64,000 nucleotides of DNA from NCBI GenBank assembly GCA_937980645.1, contig CALJPQ010000006.1:43930-107929 (forward strand). The letters are read 5' to 3'. The stretch's first letter is position 1, and every line of letters begins with the position of its first letter. The translations under genes were made by a program, and so were the position numbers. This document shows positions 36,987 to 46,516 of the stretch, one piece after another. This stretch comes from an uncultured Saprospiraceae bacterium (GTDB lineage: Bacteria; Bacteroidota; Bacteroidia; Chitinophagales; Saprospiraceae). The notes beneath the pieces were generated by a model. That model made no database searches, was not told where the DNA came from, and worked only from the letters and a program-made list of their open reading frames with translations.

Positions 36987-39113
36987 ATGACCGCCTACGC
37001 TTCAGGCATCAGCCAAGCCTTGGGCCTCAGCGCACGGCAGGTAAGTGCCGTATTGGCCCTGCTCGAAAGCGGTGCCACCATTCCCTTCATTGCGCGCTAC
37101 CGCAAAGAAGCCACCGGCTCGCTGGACGAGGTGCAAATCGCGGACATTCAGAGCGCCTACAAACGCTTGCAAGAACTCGACCGGCGCCGTGAAGCCATCT
37201 TGCAAAGCATCGAAGAACAGGGTAAACTTACACCCGAATTGCGCGCCGCCATCGAAGCCGCCAGCACGCTTACGGAATTAGAAGACCTCTACCTGCCCTA
37301 TCGGCCCAAGCGCAAAACCCGCGCCTCCGTCGCCATCGAACGCGGGCTGGAACCGCTGGCCCGACGCCTTCTGGAGCACCAGGGCGCCTCTGACGTCGAG
37401 GCGCTCGCCCGGCCCTTCCTCACCGACGACGTGCCCACCCCTGCCGAAGCCCTGCAAGGTGCCCGTGACATCATGGCCGAGTGGGTCAGCGAAGACCGCA
37501 CCACCCGCGACCGCCTGCGCCATCACTTCGCGCGCACGGCCCGCATTGCCGCCCGCGTCGTGAAGGGCAAAGAAACTGATGGCGCCAAATACCGCGACTA
37601 CTTCGCCTGGAGCGAGCCGCTGGCCCAGTGCCCCTCGCATCGGCTGTTGGCTATGTTCCGCGGCGAAGACGAAGGTTACCTGCGCCTGCTCATCGCGCCC
37701 GAAGACGAGGAAGCGGCCTGCGCCGACCTCGAAACCCTTTGGGTCGAAGGACGCGCCGCCGCCGCTCAACAGGTACAGGCCGCCGTGCGCGACGCCTACA
37801 AACGCCTGCTGCAGCCCTCTATCGAAACTGAATTCCGGCACAGCGCCAAAGAACGCGCCGACACCGAAGCTATTCGCGTCTTTGCCGACAACTTGCGCCA
37901 ATTGTTGCTAGCCGCCCCCTTGGGCGAACGCCGCGTGCTGGCCATTGACCCTGGCTTCCGCACCGGCTGCAAAGTCGTCGTGCTGGATGCCAGCGGCAAC
38001 CTGCTTGAACACACCACTATCTACCCGCACGAGCCGCAGCGACAGGTAGCCGAAAGCCGCAAAACCCTCGAACACTTAGTAGAAGTCTTTCAAATAGAAG
38101 CCATTGCCGTCGGCGACGGCACCGCCGGACGCGAAACCATGGACTTGCTGCGCGAGATGCCCCTGGCCCAAACGGTGGACATCTATCCGGTCAGCGAAGC
38201 CGGCGCCTCCATCTATTCGGCCTCCACCGCCGCCCGCGAAGAACTGCCCGACCACGATGTTACTGTGCGCGGCGCCGTCAGCATCGGCCGCCGCCTGATG
38301 GACCCACTGGCCGAATTGGTCAAAATTGACCCAAAAAGTATCGGCGTGGGCCAGTATCAGCACGACGTCAACCAGACACTCCTGCGCGAAAGCCTCGACC
38401 GCACGGTACAGTCCTGCGTCAACGCCGTAGGCGTCAACCTCAACACCGCCAGCAAACACCTGCTCGCTTACGTGTCGGGCCTCGGGCCTGTATTGGCCCA
38501 AAACATCGTGGCCTATCGCGCCGAACACGGCCCTTTCCGCTCACGCGCTGCGCTGAAAAAGGTACCCCGACTGGGCGAAAAAGCCTTCGAGCAATGTGCC
38601 GGCTTCCTGCGCATCCGCAACGCCGACAACCCCTTGGATAACACTGCAGTACATCCCGAACGCTACGCCTTGGTGGAACAAATGGCTCGCGATCTAGGCT
38701 GCACGGTGGCCGACCTCATTGCACGCAAAGACCTGCGCCAGAAAATAGACCTCAAACGCTACATCAGTGGCGACGTTGGCCTCCCGACCCTCAAAGACAT
38801 CCTGCACGAACTGGACAAGCCCGGCCTCGACCCGCGCGGCAGCGCTCAGCCCTTCGAGTTCGCCGCCGTGCGTAGCCTCGAAGACCTCGCGCCCGGCATG
38901 GTACTGCCCGGCATCGTTACCAACATCACCAACTTCGGCGTCTTCGTGGACATCGGCGTGAAGGCCAGCGGGCTGGTACACATTTCCCAGATGGCCGATC
39001 GCTTCGTGCGCAACCCCGCCGATGTAGTCAAGCTCCGCCAAACCGTGCGCGTGCGCGTGCTGGAGGTGGACCTGGAGCGGCAGCGCGTTGCCCTGTCTAT
39101 GCGCGGCCTGTAA
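36987..39113 (+). CDS. tex: Tex-family RNA-binding transcription accessory protein
   Basis: This 708-residue protein has the Tex/Spt6 architecture: N-terminal helical region (ISQALGLSARQVSAVLALLE, TIPFIARYRKEATGSLDEVQ), a YqgF-like RNase H fold (RRVLAIDPGFRTGCKVVVLD, IAVGDGTAGRETMD), helix-hairpin-helix segments (LNTASKHLLAYVSGLGPVLA, SRAALKKVPRLGEKAFEQ) and a C-terminal S1 RNA-binding domain (MVLPGIVTNITNFGVFVDIG, SGLVHISQMADRF). Tex influences transcription and stress resistance in other bacteria; its exact role is debated. It starts directly after accC and ends before a terminator. Confidence 0.95.
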   Translation: MTAYASGISQALGLSARQVSAVLALLESGATIPFIARYRKEATGSLDEVQIADIQSAYKRLQELDRRREAILQSIEEQGKLTPELRAAIEAASTLTELEDLYLPYRPKRKTRASVAIERGLEPLARRLLEHQGASDVEALARPFLTDDVPTPAEALQGARDIMAEWVSEDRTTRDRLRHHFARTARIAARVVKGKETDGAKYRDYFAWSEPLAQCPSHRLLAMFRGEDEGYLRLLIAPEDEEAACADLETLWVEGRAAAAQQVQAAVRDAYKRLLQPSIETEFRHSAKERADTEAIRVFADNLRQLLLAAPLGERRVLAIDPGFRTGCKVVVLDASGNLLEHTTIYPHEPQRQVAESRKTLEHLVEVFQIEAIAVGDGTAGRETMDLLREMPLAQTVDIYPVSEAGASIYSASTAAREELPDHDVTVRGAVSIGRRLMDPLAELVKIDPKSIGVGQYQHDVNQTLLRESLDRTVQSCVNAVGVNLNTASKHLLAYVSGLGPVLAQNIVAYRAEHGPFRSRAALKKVPRLGEKAFEQCAGFLRIRNADNPLDNTAVHPERYALVEQMARDLGCTVADLIARKDLRQKIDLKRYISGDVGLPTLKDILHELDKPGLDPRGSAQPFEFAAVRSLEDLAPGMVLPGIVTNITNFGVFVDIGVKASGLVHISQMADRFVRNPADVVKLRQTVRVRVLEVDLERQRVALSMRGL

Positions 39114-39167
39114 CGACGTTGCATGCAACGTCGCCTTCTCCTGCCAGGGGACCGCTAAAAAGCAAAA

Positions 39168-39191
39168 GCCCCTCCCGCGTCAGGGAGGGGC
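39168..39191. terminator. Terminator between tex and the convergent large surface-protein gene
   Basis: GCCCCTCCC pairs with GGGAGGGGC (9 bp, loop GCGTCA). The plus side has no strong T-run; on the minus strand it is followed by GCTTTTGCTTTTT, so it may mainly serve the minus-strand gene. Bases 39114-39291 otherwise hold nothing recognised. Confidence 0.7.
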
Positions 39192-39291
39192 CACCTCAAA
39201 GACTGATCTTACCATGAGATAAAACCTTTGAGGTCCACTATCGTTATGCGAACGTCATGCTGTGTTGGGGGCGATGGCCGCACAGGGCCGC

Positions 39292-42200
39292 TCACCGGGC
39301 AAGGAGCATTTTGCGGGTAATACTCCCAAAAGGCGTGTTCAGGGTGTAAGAGAAAGCACTTCCGCTGCCCAGCTGCGTGCGTTCAACAAATACGGTGTTG
39401 TATCCGCGGGCGTAGGCGCCTGTTTGCGTGAAGACGAGGCGCCCTATTTCGTCGTAGATACTTAGGGTTGCTTCGGTGGCCTCGGGCAGGTAGAAGCCGA
39501 TTTGTGTCTTATTGGCCCACGGGTTGGGCATATTCTGATAAAGTTCGAAGGGCAGGCCGGAGACGGTGCTTTCGCTGCCGTTTCGGTAGCGCAGGCCGAT
39601 GTCATAGCGCTCGCCGATGCGGGCATCGGGGTAAGCTTCGGCGCGGGTGATGCTGTTGGACAGGCGCAGCATCTGGCTCAGCTGGCCGGTGGCTTTAGCG
39701 CGCAGGTGCAGGGTAAACACCGGCTGACCAGCGCTTGCGGGCACGTCCACGGCAGCCGTGATGGCTTTTTTGTCCGGGAAGTGAGCAAAGTGGTCGGTGC
39801 TGACGCCTTCGGCGGGTTCGATGCCGATGCACTCCAGGTCGCGGTATTGCAGCGTCATTTGATAGCCGGCAATGGCTTCGGTGGCGGTGAAAGTTACGGA
39901 GAAGGCTTCACCAGCTTTTACATAGCGCTCGTCGGTGTCGAGCAGCCAGGTGCCCGCAGAGCGGTCGTCGGCAAAAACGGCGCTGTTGGCGATGGCGGTG
40001 TTGTTCAAGTCGCCCACTTTGATGGCCACGAAGTCGTCTTCCAGGCGGTGGGTCTGGAAGTTCCACACCGATTTGCTTTCCGGGAACACCTCCTTCCACG
40101 GGTTCGATGGGTCTGGGAACTGATAGGCCTTATCCACAAAGCGCCAGCTGGTATTTTCAGGCAGGTCGGTGTAGATGCCCAGGATGAGCTTGCGCAGTTC
40201 CAGGATGTCGTAGGTCGTTACACTTTTACTGTTGTTAACGTCGGCAGCGATGAACTGATAGGGCGACGTGAACGGCTCTAAGCCAAGAATATGTTTATTA
40301 ATGAGCACGAGGTCGAACGTCGAGACGCCGTTTAGCGGGTCGTTGTCTTTGACAGGTGTCAGGGTGTAGTTGACGGCGATGGGAATGACGTTGTTGAATT
40401 TGTAATGGCCCTCGCTGTCTGTGCTTTCCTGTTTACTAACAGGGGGGGTGCTGCCCTGGATGGTCTTGCAGACGATGCCCACCTGGGCGTCTTCCAGCCC
40501 GAGGCCATCGGCGGTGAGGACGGCGCCGGCCACAGTGGCCTGGGTGCTGTTGCAGTGGTTGTCGTTGTTCTGGACGTGGAAGTAGGTTTCGCAGAAGTCG
40601 GCGTTGCCTTCAATGTCTTTAGCCCATACTTCGACGAGTTGGAAGCCCAGTTCGGTGCAGTCGAACGAAACGCTGGTTTGCGGCGCGCCGTTCGATAGCA
40701 GCGGGAAGCCTGTTCCCTGTCCTCTCTTGCGGATGCCATAGACTAAGCGGTTTGCAGGCGTGCAGTTGTCTGAAGCTGCCTGTACGAGGAGCTGATGGCT
40801 GACCGTCAGGGTTCTGTCAGCACCAATATTGCCGCTCAGGCCGTTAGCGCATACGATGCTGGGTGCTTTGCAGTCTTTAATAGTGAACATGTATTCACAG
40901 ACCTGCTCGTTGCCGCAGCCGTCGGAGATGAACCACTTGATTTTGTGTGTCCCGTGGGGGAGTTGCGGCTCGACGAAGACGCTGGGCTGGGCTGCTGTGC
41001 TCCAGCGCAGGAAGGCCGTGCGTTCGTCGGCGTTGACGCGCGTTTCGATGGCGAAGCGGTACTTCTGGTGCGGCGGTACGGGGCGGCGGTCGAAGACGCG
41101 CGCAATGCCACCGGTAAAGTTGGGATTGCTGGCGTTGTTGAAGTAAACGATGCCGGCATCCTGGTGCTGGTTGGTAACGACTGTTTCCATCGAGCCGTTG
41201 CCGTCCAGGTCCAAGAAGAGTTGGTAGCGGAACGTCAGGTTGGCTTTAGAGCAGTCATCGGTGGCGGTGATGCGGAGCTCGACAGGAGCCTCGCACAGGT
41301 CGCTGGAGAGCGTTTTCAGGTCCAGCCAATAGTTCTGATTCCACAGATTGTTGTCGTTGTCCGAGAGGTCGCAGATTTCCTGTGGGAGGGCAGGGCAGTC
41401 CAGCGTGATGGGCTTTTGCCCATCGGCGATTCGGATGATCTGCTTGTATTCGTAGCAGTTGACGTTTTCCGACCAATATTGGCTGAAGTTGGTGGGTTGG
41501 GCGTCGTTGGCGGTGATTTTGACTACTGTTGGTGCCCATGGGAATTGCGTGCCCGGAGCCGACACCACCGGCCCGACGAGGTTGGAGGCGTGGTCGAGTT
41601 GTGGGTGTGGGTTGGGGTTGGGCACCTGCGTGCAGCCTTTGTTGGGGTCGAAGGCGCACCAGTTGATGATCCGCCAGGTGCGCTCAATTTGCTGGCAAGC
41701 GCCGGGCACAAGGGTGTAGTACTGGTCGGTGTACGAGATGCCCATCGTCTCACAATCAGCCGCAAAGAATGCAGGCTGGCCGAAGTCAGCAGTGCCGTTG
41801 CAGCTGTTGAGGATGATGTCGTTAGGGAAGCGCACGTAGTAGTGCTGGCGGTAGTTGACCACGATGCGCTGCGAGCAGGTGCTGGTCAGGCCGTGGCAGT
41901 CGCGCGCCTGGAAGAAGCGCGTGATGGTGCCTTTGGAGCAAAGGGTGTCGAACTGGCTCCAGTTGACGGAAGTTTCAAAGGCAGTGTCGGCGCAGCAGTT
42001 GTCGGCCACGGTGGCTTTGCCGTACGCCCACAGGCTGCCGTCGAAGTTTTCGCAGTCCACTGTTACGTTGGCGGGTGGGGTGCATGCGGGTTTAATCTTG
42101 TCGTCCACCAGCACCTTAACGATGCAGTCGTTCGAGCGCGCCTCCAGCTGGCTGAGGCCGATGGACCCCGTCGGCACGGGCACGTCGTACACGCGCAGGA

Positions 42201-44268
42201 CGACGTCAATGGTTTTGCCTACATCTTCGCAGCAGAACTTCACCTGGTCGTGGAATTGCGCGTTGGTCTGGCAATTATTGGCCTCCAAGCGACGCGCTTT
42301 GAAGGACACCGGGCCACAATTATCATAGGAACCGCTGTTAAATGTCGAAGCATTCACTAAGCTGGCGCCGTTCAAGCCCAAAGAGACCTGGGTAACCTCG
42401 ATACAGGCCGCCACGGGCGGCACTAAGTCTATGACTGATAGCGTAAAAGTGCAAACGCTGGATGCTCCGCAGACGTCTTCGCTGATGTACTGCACGGTAT
42501 GCTGTCCCACGGGCAGGCAAGGTGTCTGGCCAAAAACAGCCAGTGTGTCTCTTTTGAAGGGGCTGTTGGCCGGGAAATTCGACAGCTGCCCGCTGATGCT
42601 CAACTGGCTGACGACGTTACCTGTAATAAGGTCTCGAACCTGGATCACAGCGGAAGCGTCGCGAATGCTGCTGCAAGCATCTTCTACAACCACATCGGGC
42701 AAGTCCACAGTGGCACAACATGATAGCGGGTCAGTGCTCACGGTCAGGTTACCCGGGCATTGAATGGCCGGCCCTTTGGTGTCTATGGCATAGATAACCT
42801 GTAAGTGCTGAATAGACGTTGGCGAGCCATCCGGACAGGTATTGTTGACGAGTTGCCACGTGCGCAGGATGGCGTATTCGCCATCGCATTTGAAGCTGCG
42901 CTGGTCGTTGAAAAGGAGGCCAATACCGCAATTGGAGGACCCAGTCAGGTAAAAAGTAACTCCGTTGAACGTGTATGAGGGCGCCCCCACAGCGGCGGGG
43001 TCTGTCATTGAGTTGTCGCAGCTGACGGTTACGTCGGCGGGCAGCGTCAGGTCTTGTGCGCGCAAGCGTTTGAAGTACAGAAACTGCACGCAGCTGGAGG
43101 TATTGCCGTAGTCATCCGAAGCCGTCCAGGTTCGGCGGACGTATCCGGTCAGGTCAGTCTGACCCTGGAAGATTTCGCCGCAGCCTACGTTTACCCATAC
43201 GTCCTGGTAGGTCAGGGTGACTGGTGTGCAGTTATCTGCGACTGTTGGGCGTGCGCCCGGCACTTTGAGTACAGTATCTAAATAACTTGGCGTAAAGTTG
43301 GTTATCAAACAGGGCAAAGTGATATTCTGGCAAGTGGCAAATACTGGCGGGAGCCTATCGCTGATGATGGCTGTAGTGAGGCAAAAGTTTCCTGAACAGT
43401 TGTCTTGAATGCGCACCGTTAGCGGAATATCGAAATACTGGGCTGTTACCGTATTGCCGAGATTTTGCCCTGGTCCGGCAAAGACGGTTACGGTGTAGAG
43501 GTCGTCTAAGACGTCGCCTTCCAGTGCCATATCGGGCGTTACGATTACCGGGCAGCTCGGCGGCGCTGAAATGCGCACTGTGTCGTTGCAGACCAATGGC
43601 CCGGGCGTGGCGTACGTCAGGACGACCTGGTCAGACACTGCCGGACAGGGCCCGGGTGGGTCGTTGGTGGTCAGGGTGAGGGTGATGGTGCCCGTAAATC
43701 CGGCGGGTGGAATGTAAGTTGCATTGAGCATTTGAGGGTTGGGCGCAAACATGCCGCCTGCTACGGAGGCGCTCCATGTGGCACTAGTAGCAGAGCCGCC
43801 AATGGTTCCGCTCAGCTGGTGCGAGGTACCCGGACACAAAGCCCTATCCGGGCCGGCATTCACCGTAGCCGCCGAGTTGATTTGCACACTGACGGTGGCA
43901 GAAGCCGTGGCGCCGGTGCCGTCGGTAACCGTTACGCCATACGTTCCGCTGTGTGCAGGAATAGTGTTGGCGCGCGAAGGGTTTTGCGCCAAAGAACTAA
44001 AGCCTCCCGGCCCACTCCAGGCAAAGGTGAGCGGGGGCGTGCCGTTGGTAACTACGGCCGTCAGTTGGAGCGTCGTGCCGGCGCATAATGGAGCATTGGA
44101 AGTCGCCGAGACGCTGAGCGCTTGCCCCTTCGCCGCAAGCAGCGGCCCGTATCGAAAAAACAGGTTAGCAGAAAGCCCGTGCACAGCCCATAGCGCGCAC
44201 AGAACAAGAGCACCCCATAACAGGCGGGGCAATAGGGTCTGGTTGAGAAACCGATTAAGCGTTCGCAT
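39292..44268 (-). CDS. Large T9SS-exported multidomain surface protein with Ig-like/HYR-type repeats and dockerin-like repeats
   Basis: This 1658-residue protein has an N-terminal signal/anchor (LLWGALVLCALWAVHGLSA). Ig/PKD-like domains with TLQLTAVVTNGTPPLTFAWS and SGTYGVTVTDGTG follow, then many Cys-rich beta domains of the HYR type spaced by about 90-110 residues (ITLPADVTVSCDNSMTDP, CPGNLTVSTDPLSCCATVD, CTPPANVTVDCENFDG). Near 1370-1450 lie two dockerin-like segments (DPLNGVSTFDLVLINKHILG, DVNNSKSVTTYDILELRKL). The last 80 residues (LYQNMPNPWANKTQIGFYLP, ATLSIYDEIGRLVFTQTG, ITRKMLLAR) are a type A T9SS sorting domain. It is probably a large adhesin or matrix protein outside the cell. Partners are unknown. 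Confidence 0.88.
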   Translation of the reverse strand: MRTLNRFLNQTLLPRLLWGALVLCALWAVHGLSANLFFRYGPLLAAKGQALSVSATSNAPLCAGTTLQLTAVVTNGTPPLTFAWSGPGGFSSLAQNPSRANTIPAHSGTYGVTVTDGTGATASATVSVQINSAATVNAGPDRALCPGTSHQLSGTIGGSATSATWSASVAGGMFAPNPQMLNATYIPPAGFTGTITLTLTTNDPPGPCPAVSDQVVLTYATPGPLVCNDTVRISAPPSCPVIVTPDMALEGDVLDDLYTVTVFAGPGQNLGNTVTAQYFDIPLTVRIQDNCSGNFCLTTAIISDRLPPVFATCQNITLPCLITNFTPSYLDTVLKVPGARPTVADNCTPVTLTYQDVWVNVGCGEIFQGQTDLTGYVRRTWTASDDYGNTSSCVQFLYFKRLRAQDLTLPADVTVSCDNSMTDPAAVGAPSYTFNGVTFYLTGSSNCGIGLLFNDQRSFKCDGEYAILRTWQLVNNTCPDGSPTSIQHLQVIYAIDTKGPAIQCPGNLTVSTDPLSCCATVDLPDVVVEDACSSIRDASAVIQVRDLITGNVVSQLSISGQLSNFPANSPFKRDTLAVFGQTPCLPVGQHTVQYISEDVCGASSVCTFTLSVIDLVPPVAACIEVTQVSLGLNGASLVNASTFNSGSYDNCGPVSFKARRLEANNCQTNAQFHDQVKFCCEDVGKTIDVVLRVYDVPVPTGSIGLSQLEARSNDCIVKVLVDDKIKPACTPPANVTVDCENFDGSLWAYGKATVADNCCADTAFETSVNWSQFDTLCSKGTITRFFQARDCHGLTSTCSQRIVVNYRQHYYVRFPNDIILNSCNGTADFGQPAFFAADCETMGISYTDQYYTLVPGACQQIERTWRIINWCAFDPNKGCTQVPNPNPHPQLDHASNLVGPVVSAPGTQFPWAPTVVKITANDAQPTNFSQYWSENVNCYEYKQIIRIADGQKPITLDCPALPQEICDLSDNDNNLWNQNYWLDLKTLSSDLCEAPVELRITATDDCSKANLTFRYQLFLDLDGNGSMETVVTNQHQDAGIVYFNNASNPNFTGGIARVFDRRPVPPHQKYRFAIETRVNADERTAFLRWSTAAQPSVFVEPQLPHGTHKIKWFISDGCGNEQVCEYMFTIKDCKAPSIVCANGLSGNIGADRTLTVSHQLLVQAASDNCTPANRLVYGIRKRGQGTGFPLLSNGAPQTSVSFDCTELGFQLVEVWAKDIEGNADFCETYFHVQNNDNHCNSTQATVAGAVLTADGLGLEDAQVGIVCKTIQGSTPPVSKQESTDSEGHYKFNNVIPIAVNYTLTPVKDNDPLNGVSTFDLVLINKHILGLEPFTSPYQFIAADVNNSKSVTTYDILELRKLILGIYTDLPENTSWRFVDKAYQFPDPSNPWKEVFPESKSVWNFQTHRLEDDFVAIKVGDLNNTAIANSAVFADDRSAGTWLLDTDERYVKAGEAFSVTFTATEAIAGYQMTLQYRDLECIGIEPAEGVSTDHFAHFPDKKAITAAVDVPASAGQPVFTLHLRAKATGQLSQMLRLSNSITRAEAYPDARIGERYDIGLRYRNGSESTVSGLPFELYQNMPNPWANKTQIGFYLPEATEATLSIYDEIGRLVFTQTGAYARGYNTVFVERTQLGSGSAFSYTLNTPFGSITRKMLLAR

Positions 44269-44846
44269 GATACAGTGGATGATTTAAAAGGTGATTAATG
44301 AATGCTGTTTGTCTGTCTATTTGTAATTGGGCTTGCTCCTCGGAGAGGACACCTCCTGGCGAAGATGTGACCTCTTCCCTCGGGCATGGCAAAGCCCTGC
44401 TCTGGCCTTTGCCAGTGTATCGTGTCTTTGGGTGCGCCAATAGTGCGCCGCTTTCGGCGCATATACAGGGATATCGATCTCCTCTGAAAGGCGGCAGCCT
44501 TTCTATTGGGTGTTTCACACAAGTTCTATAGACTGTGTGCAGCCTATTCACTCCTGTCTGTAAGGTTCAGTTTCGCTGTTGTAAAAAATCTCGATTTTTG
44601 AAGAGCGGCATCTTTGTTTCTATATTCTTACATTCTCGGCCCTAAAAACCATTTGTGTCTCTCTGGCCAAACTCTTTGTGCCTTCGTGTTATCAATACCT
44701 TTCGTAGTGAGCCTGATCGGCCCCCGAGATGTCGCCTTCTCGTACCTCGAAGACAACACCTCTGGGGTGTCGTGCATTCGTGGTTAAAAAATCTCAATGC
44801 CTTCACAAAACTCTTTGTGCCTTCGTGGTAAAAAACAATGGCAGGC
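44269..44846. other. Gene-free 578-base stretch upstream of the large surface protein
   Basis: No protein-like frame was found. Two inverted repeats are visible: TGGCAAAG/CTTTGCCA (44387-44414) and GAAAGGC/GCCTTTC (44486-44503). The right half holds the CTTTGTGCCTTCGTGG repeat cluster. The promoter of the surface-protein gene should lie here, but no TAnnTTTG box was recognised on the minus strand. Confidence 0.4.
44671..44835 (+). repeat. Cluster of CTTTGTGCCTTCGTGG repeats
   Basis: Copies are ACTCTTTGTGCCTTCGTG (44671-44688), a degenerate CGTGCATTCGTGGTTAAAAA (44771-44790) and CTCTTTGTGCCTTCGTGG (44811-44828) followed by TAAAAAA. The stretch TTCACAAA(A/C)CTCTT before the last copy is shared with the cluster at 51343-51437. 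Confidence 0.65.
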
Positions 44847-45251
44847 TTAAAACTCGACCATAAAGTGCTCTCCTGTGTCCCACACCTGGTACACGCCGGG
44901 CTGTATCGTTCGCTCGGCTATTTTCAGTCCAGGTAGTAGCCGATAAGGCACTACATAAGGCTCCAGCACCTGAAAAAGCCTCCAGGCAAAGTGTTCCTCC
45001 AGGATAACCTTATTCAAAACGGCCTTATCAAATTCTAAGCGCAGCTTGCCTGTGTCCGTTCGGCTCAGCCATGCCTTCACACAAGGGCATGACAGGTCGG
45101 GGTGTCCGCCTTCACGATGTGCCATTACACGGCAGATGCCTACACCGCTGCAATTGGCACTGGGCGAACCCAGGATCACATCTGTTCGCACGCGCTGCAA
45201 AGGTTTTGAAACCGAGCGCCGGAGTTGTTTCAATTCTGATGTCGTTCTCAT
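44847..45251 (-). CDS. Hypothetical protein with CxxxxxC and CPC cysteine motifs
   Basis: I do not recognise this 134-residue protein. It starts at ATG 45251 (MRTTSELKQLRRSVSKPL); a further ATG lies at 45266. The N-terminal half has two cysteine groups, SANCSGVGICRVM and LSCPCVKAWLSR, the layout of a small metal- or cluster-binding site. The second half is mixed alpha/beta without cysteine (VILEEHFAWRLFQVLEP, IQPGVYQVWDTGEHFMVEF). No signal peptide is evident. It faces the large surface-protein gene across the repeat cluster, on the same strand and upstream of it. The composition is protein-like, supporting a real gene. Confidence 0.6.
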   Translation of the reverse strand: MRTTSELKQLRRSVSKPLQRVRTDVILGSPSANCSGVGICRVMAHREGGHPDLSCPCVKAWLSRTDTGKLRLEFDKAVLNKVILEEHFAWRLFQVLEPYVVPYRLLPGLKIAERTIQPGVYQVWDTGEHFMVEF

Positions 45252-45812
45252 CGCACTGTATGTCATGATCGTGAAAAAATTGAAGGTAGGGAGAATGGAT
45301 TACCGTCCGTTTGATGAGACAAAAGTGCAGGCGTCAGCAGGCGGCTTCAGGGACAGATTTTGCATTTTATTGAAGGAGACAAAAGGCGAAATACGCGAAC
45401 TTTTTATATTTAAAAAACTGATTAACAGTTGATTGGGATATTTTAAATTGAAGCCAAAAGCGAAGTCTCATCATGTAAAACGATGGCCATTTCTGCCGTT
45501 TCTACAGCAGTAGATATTGGCATTTCAGCACCGGTTGGCCGGCTAGATGACCCGCTTACTTAACGGAGACTATGTAGGGCTACTGTAGGGCAAAAGGTTA
45601 AAAAACCGCAGAAGTACCTCTCTCTGCGTCCTCCATGGTGAGAAAAGAGAATTCCAAAGACCGCAAAGCAGGCGCCTCAACTGTGCGTAACGTCGGGAAA
45701 TTAGGTTCACCCGGATAAGAAGGCTACTTTGGGAAAACATCACGCACGCTTGACGCTGCCTTTACGCGCGGGTAATGCGGCAGGGCCTTATTTGCTCAAA
45801 AATTCGTTCACT
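45252..45812. other. Gene-free 561-base stretch
   Basis: Nothing definite. A 55-codon frame at 45265-45432 has a plausible ATG but no recognisable content. CTCTGCGTCCTCCATGGTGA at about 45623-45642 resembles the style of the CTTTGTGCCTTCGTGG repeats but is not a clear copy. Confidence 0.3.
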
Positions 45813-46361
45813 ATGGCTTTTCAACGCATTTCCCTGACGCCGGAAGAGCTTCTGGCAGCCTTTCAACGCGCGGTAGAACCGCTCCTCTACCCCAGCGAGA
45901 CCGACGCGCCGGTCGAAGTGATGCACTTGACGGTACAGCAAGTCGGCGGGGCCATTTCAGAGCAAGACCTCCAGCGACTCTTCTATTCTGGAGAGGACTG
46001 CCAACCCATCGCACAGGACATCCGCTGGGCGGAGGCCAACCGCTTAGAGAGCAACGGCACTAAAGCGTTCTTCGGCGAACTGGCCGACGTGATTACGACC
46101 TATGCCGACAACACCTTCACAGTGCACCACCCGGCGCATCGCGACCTGGCGTATTCGTGGCGCCAGCTGCGCGATCTGTTCTTTGACCACTTAGTGCGTC
46201 AGCGCTATTTCCGCGCCCAATTGGCCGACCCCGACTCGGCACGCGCCGACCTATACCTCATCGGGCGCCACCTGCATATCGAATTTGACCCGGACACCAA
46301 CGAAATCCAGACAAAGGAACTCGACTGGTTTGCCCTGAAGACGTACGTTATCGAAACGTAG
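45813..46361 (+). CDS. Hypothetical protein, possibly nuclease A inhibitor-like (NuiA)
   Basis: This 182-residue cytoplasmic protein starts at ATG 45813 (MAFQRISLTPEELLAAFQRA). The segment VEPLLYPSETDAPVEVMHL resembles the N-terminal region of NuiA-family inhibitors (LLYPSESD...), and the later pattern of a central helix plus sheet (LRDLFFDHLVRQRYFRAQL, RADLYLIGRHLHIEFDPDTN) is compatible. The resemblance is short and remembered, so the label is tentative. No nuclease gene is adjacent. The frame is open from 45729, but the upstream residues are not protein-like. Confidence 0.55.
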   Translation: MAFQRISLTPEELLAAFQRAVEPLLYPSETDAPVEVMHLTVQQVGGAISEQDLQRLFYSGEDCQPIAQDIRWAEANRLESNGTKAFFGELADVITTYADNTFTVHHPAHRDLAYSWRQLRDLFFDHLVRQRYFRAQLADPDSARADLYLIGRHLHIEFDPDTNEIQTKELDWFALKTYVIET

Positions 46362-46516
46362 TCAGCAGAGGCTACCCAACTCTAACCCGGAAGGTTACAA
46401 CTCCTGAGGGCATTCGGCGGCAGGACCCACACGCCAGAGCAATGACGCGCCGGGGCGAGCGTTAAACGTTCGCTTCGGCGCGCTATCTTACGCGCTGTAA
46501 AAAAAGCCCTGCACGT

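Noticed and set aside
40795..42360. 521-codon open frame antisense to the large surface protein
   Set aside because: It lies opposite clear Cys-rich beta domains, and its Val/Gly/Ala-rich product matches nothing I recognise.
45265..45432. 55-codon frame in the gap after the cysteine-motif gene
   Set aside because: No recognisable content; kept only as a note on the gap.
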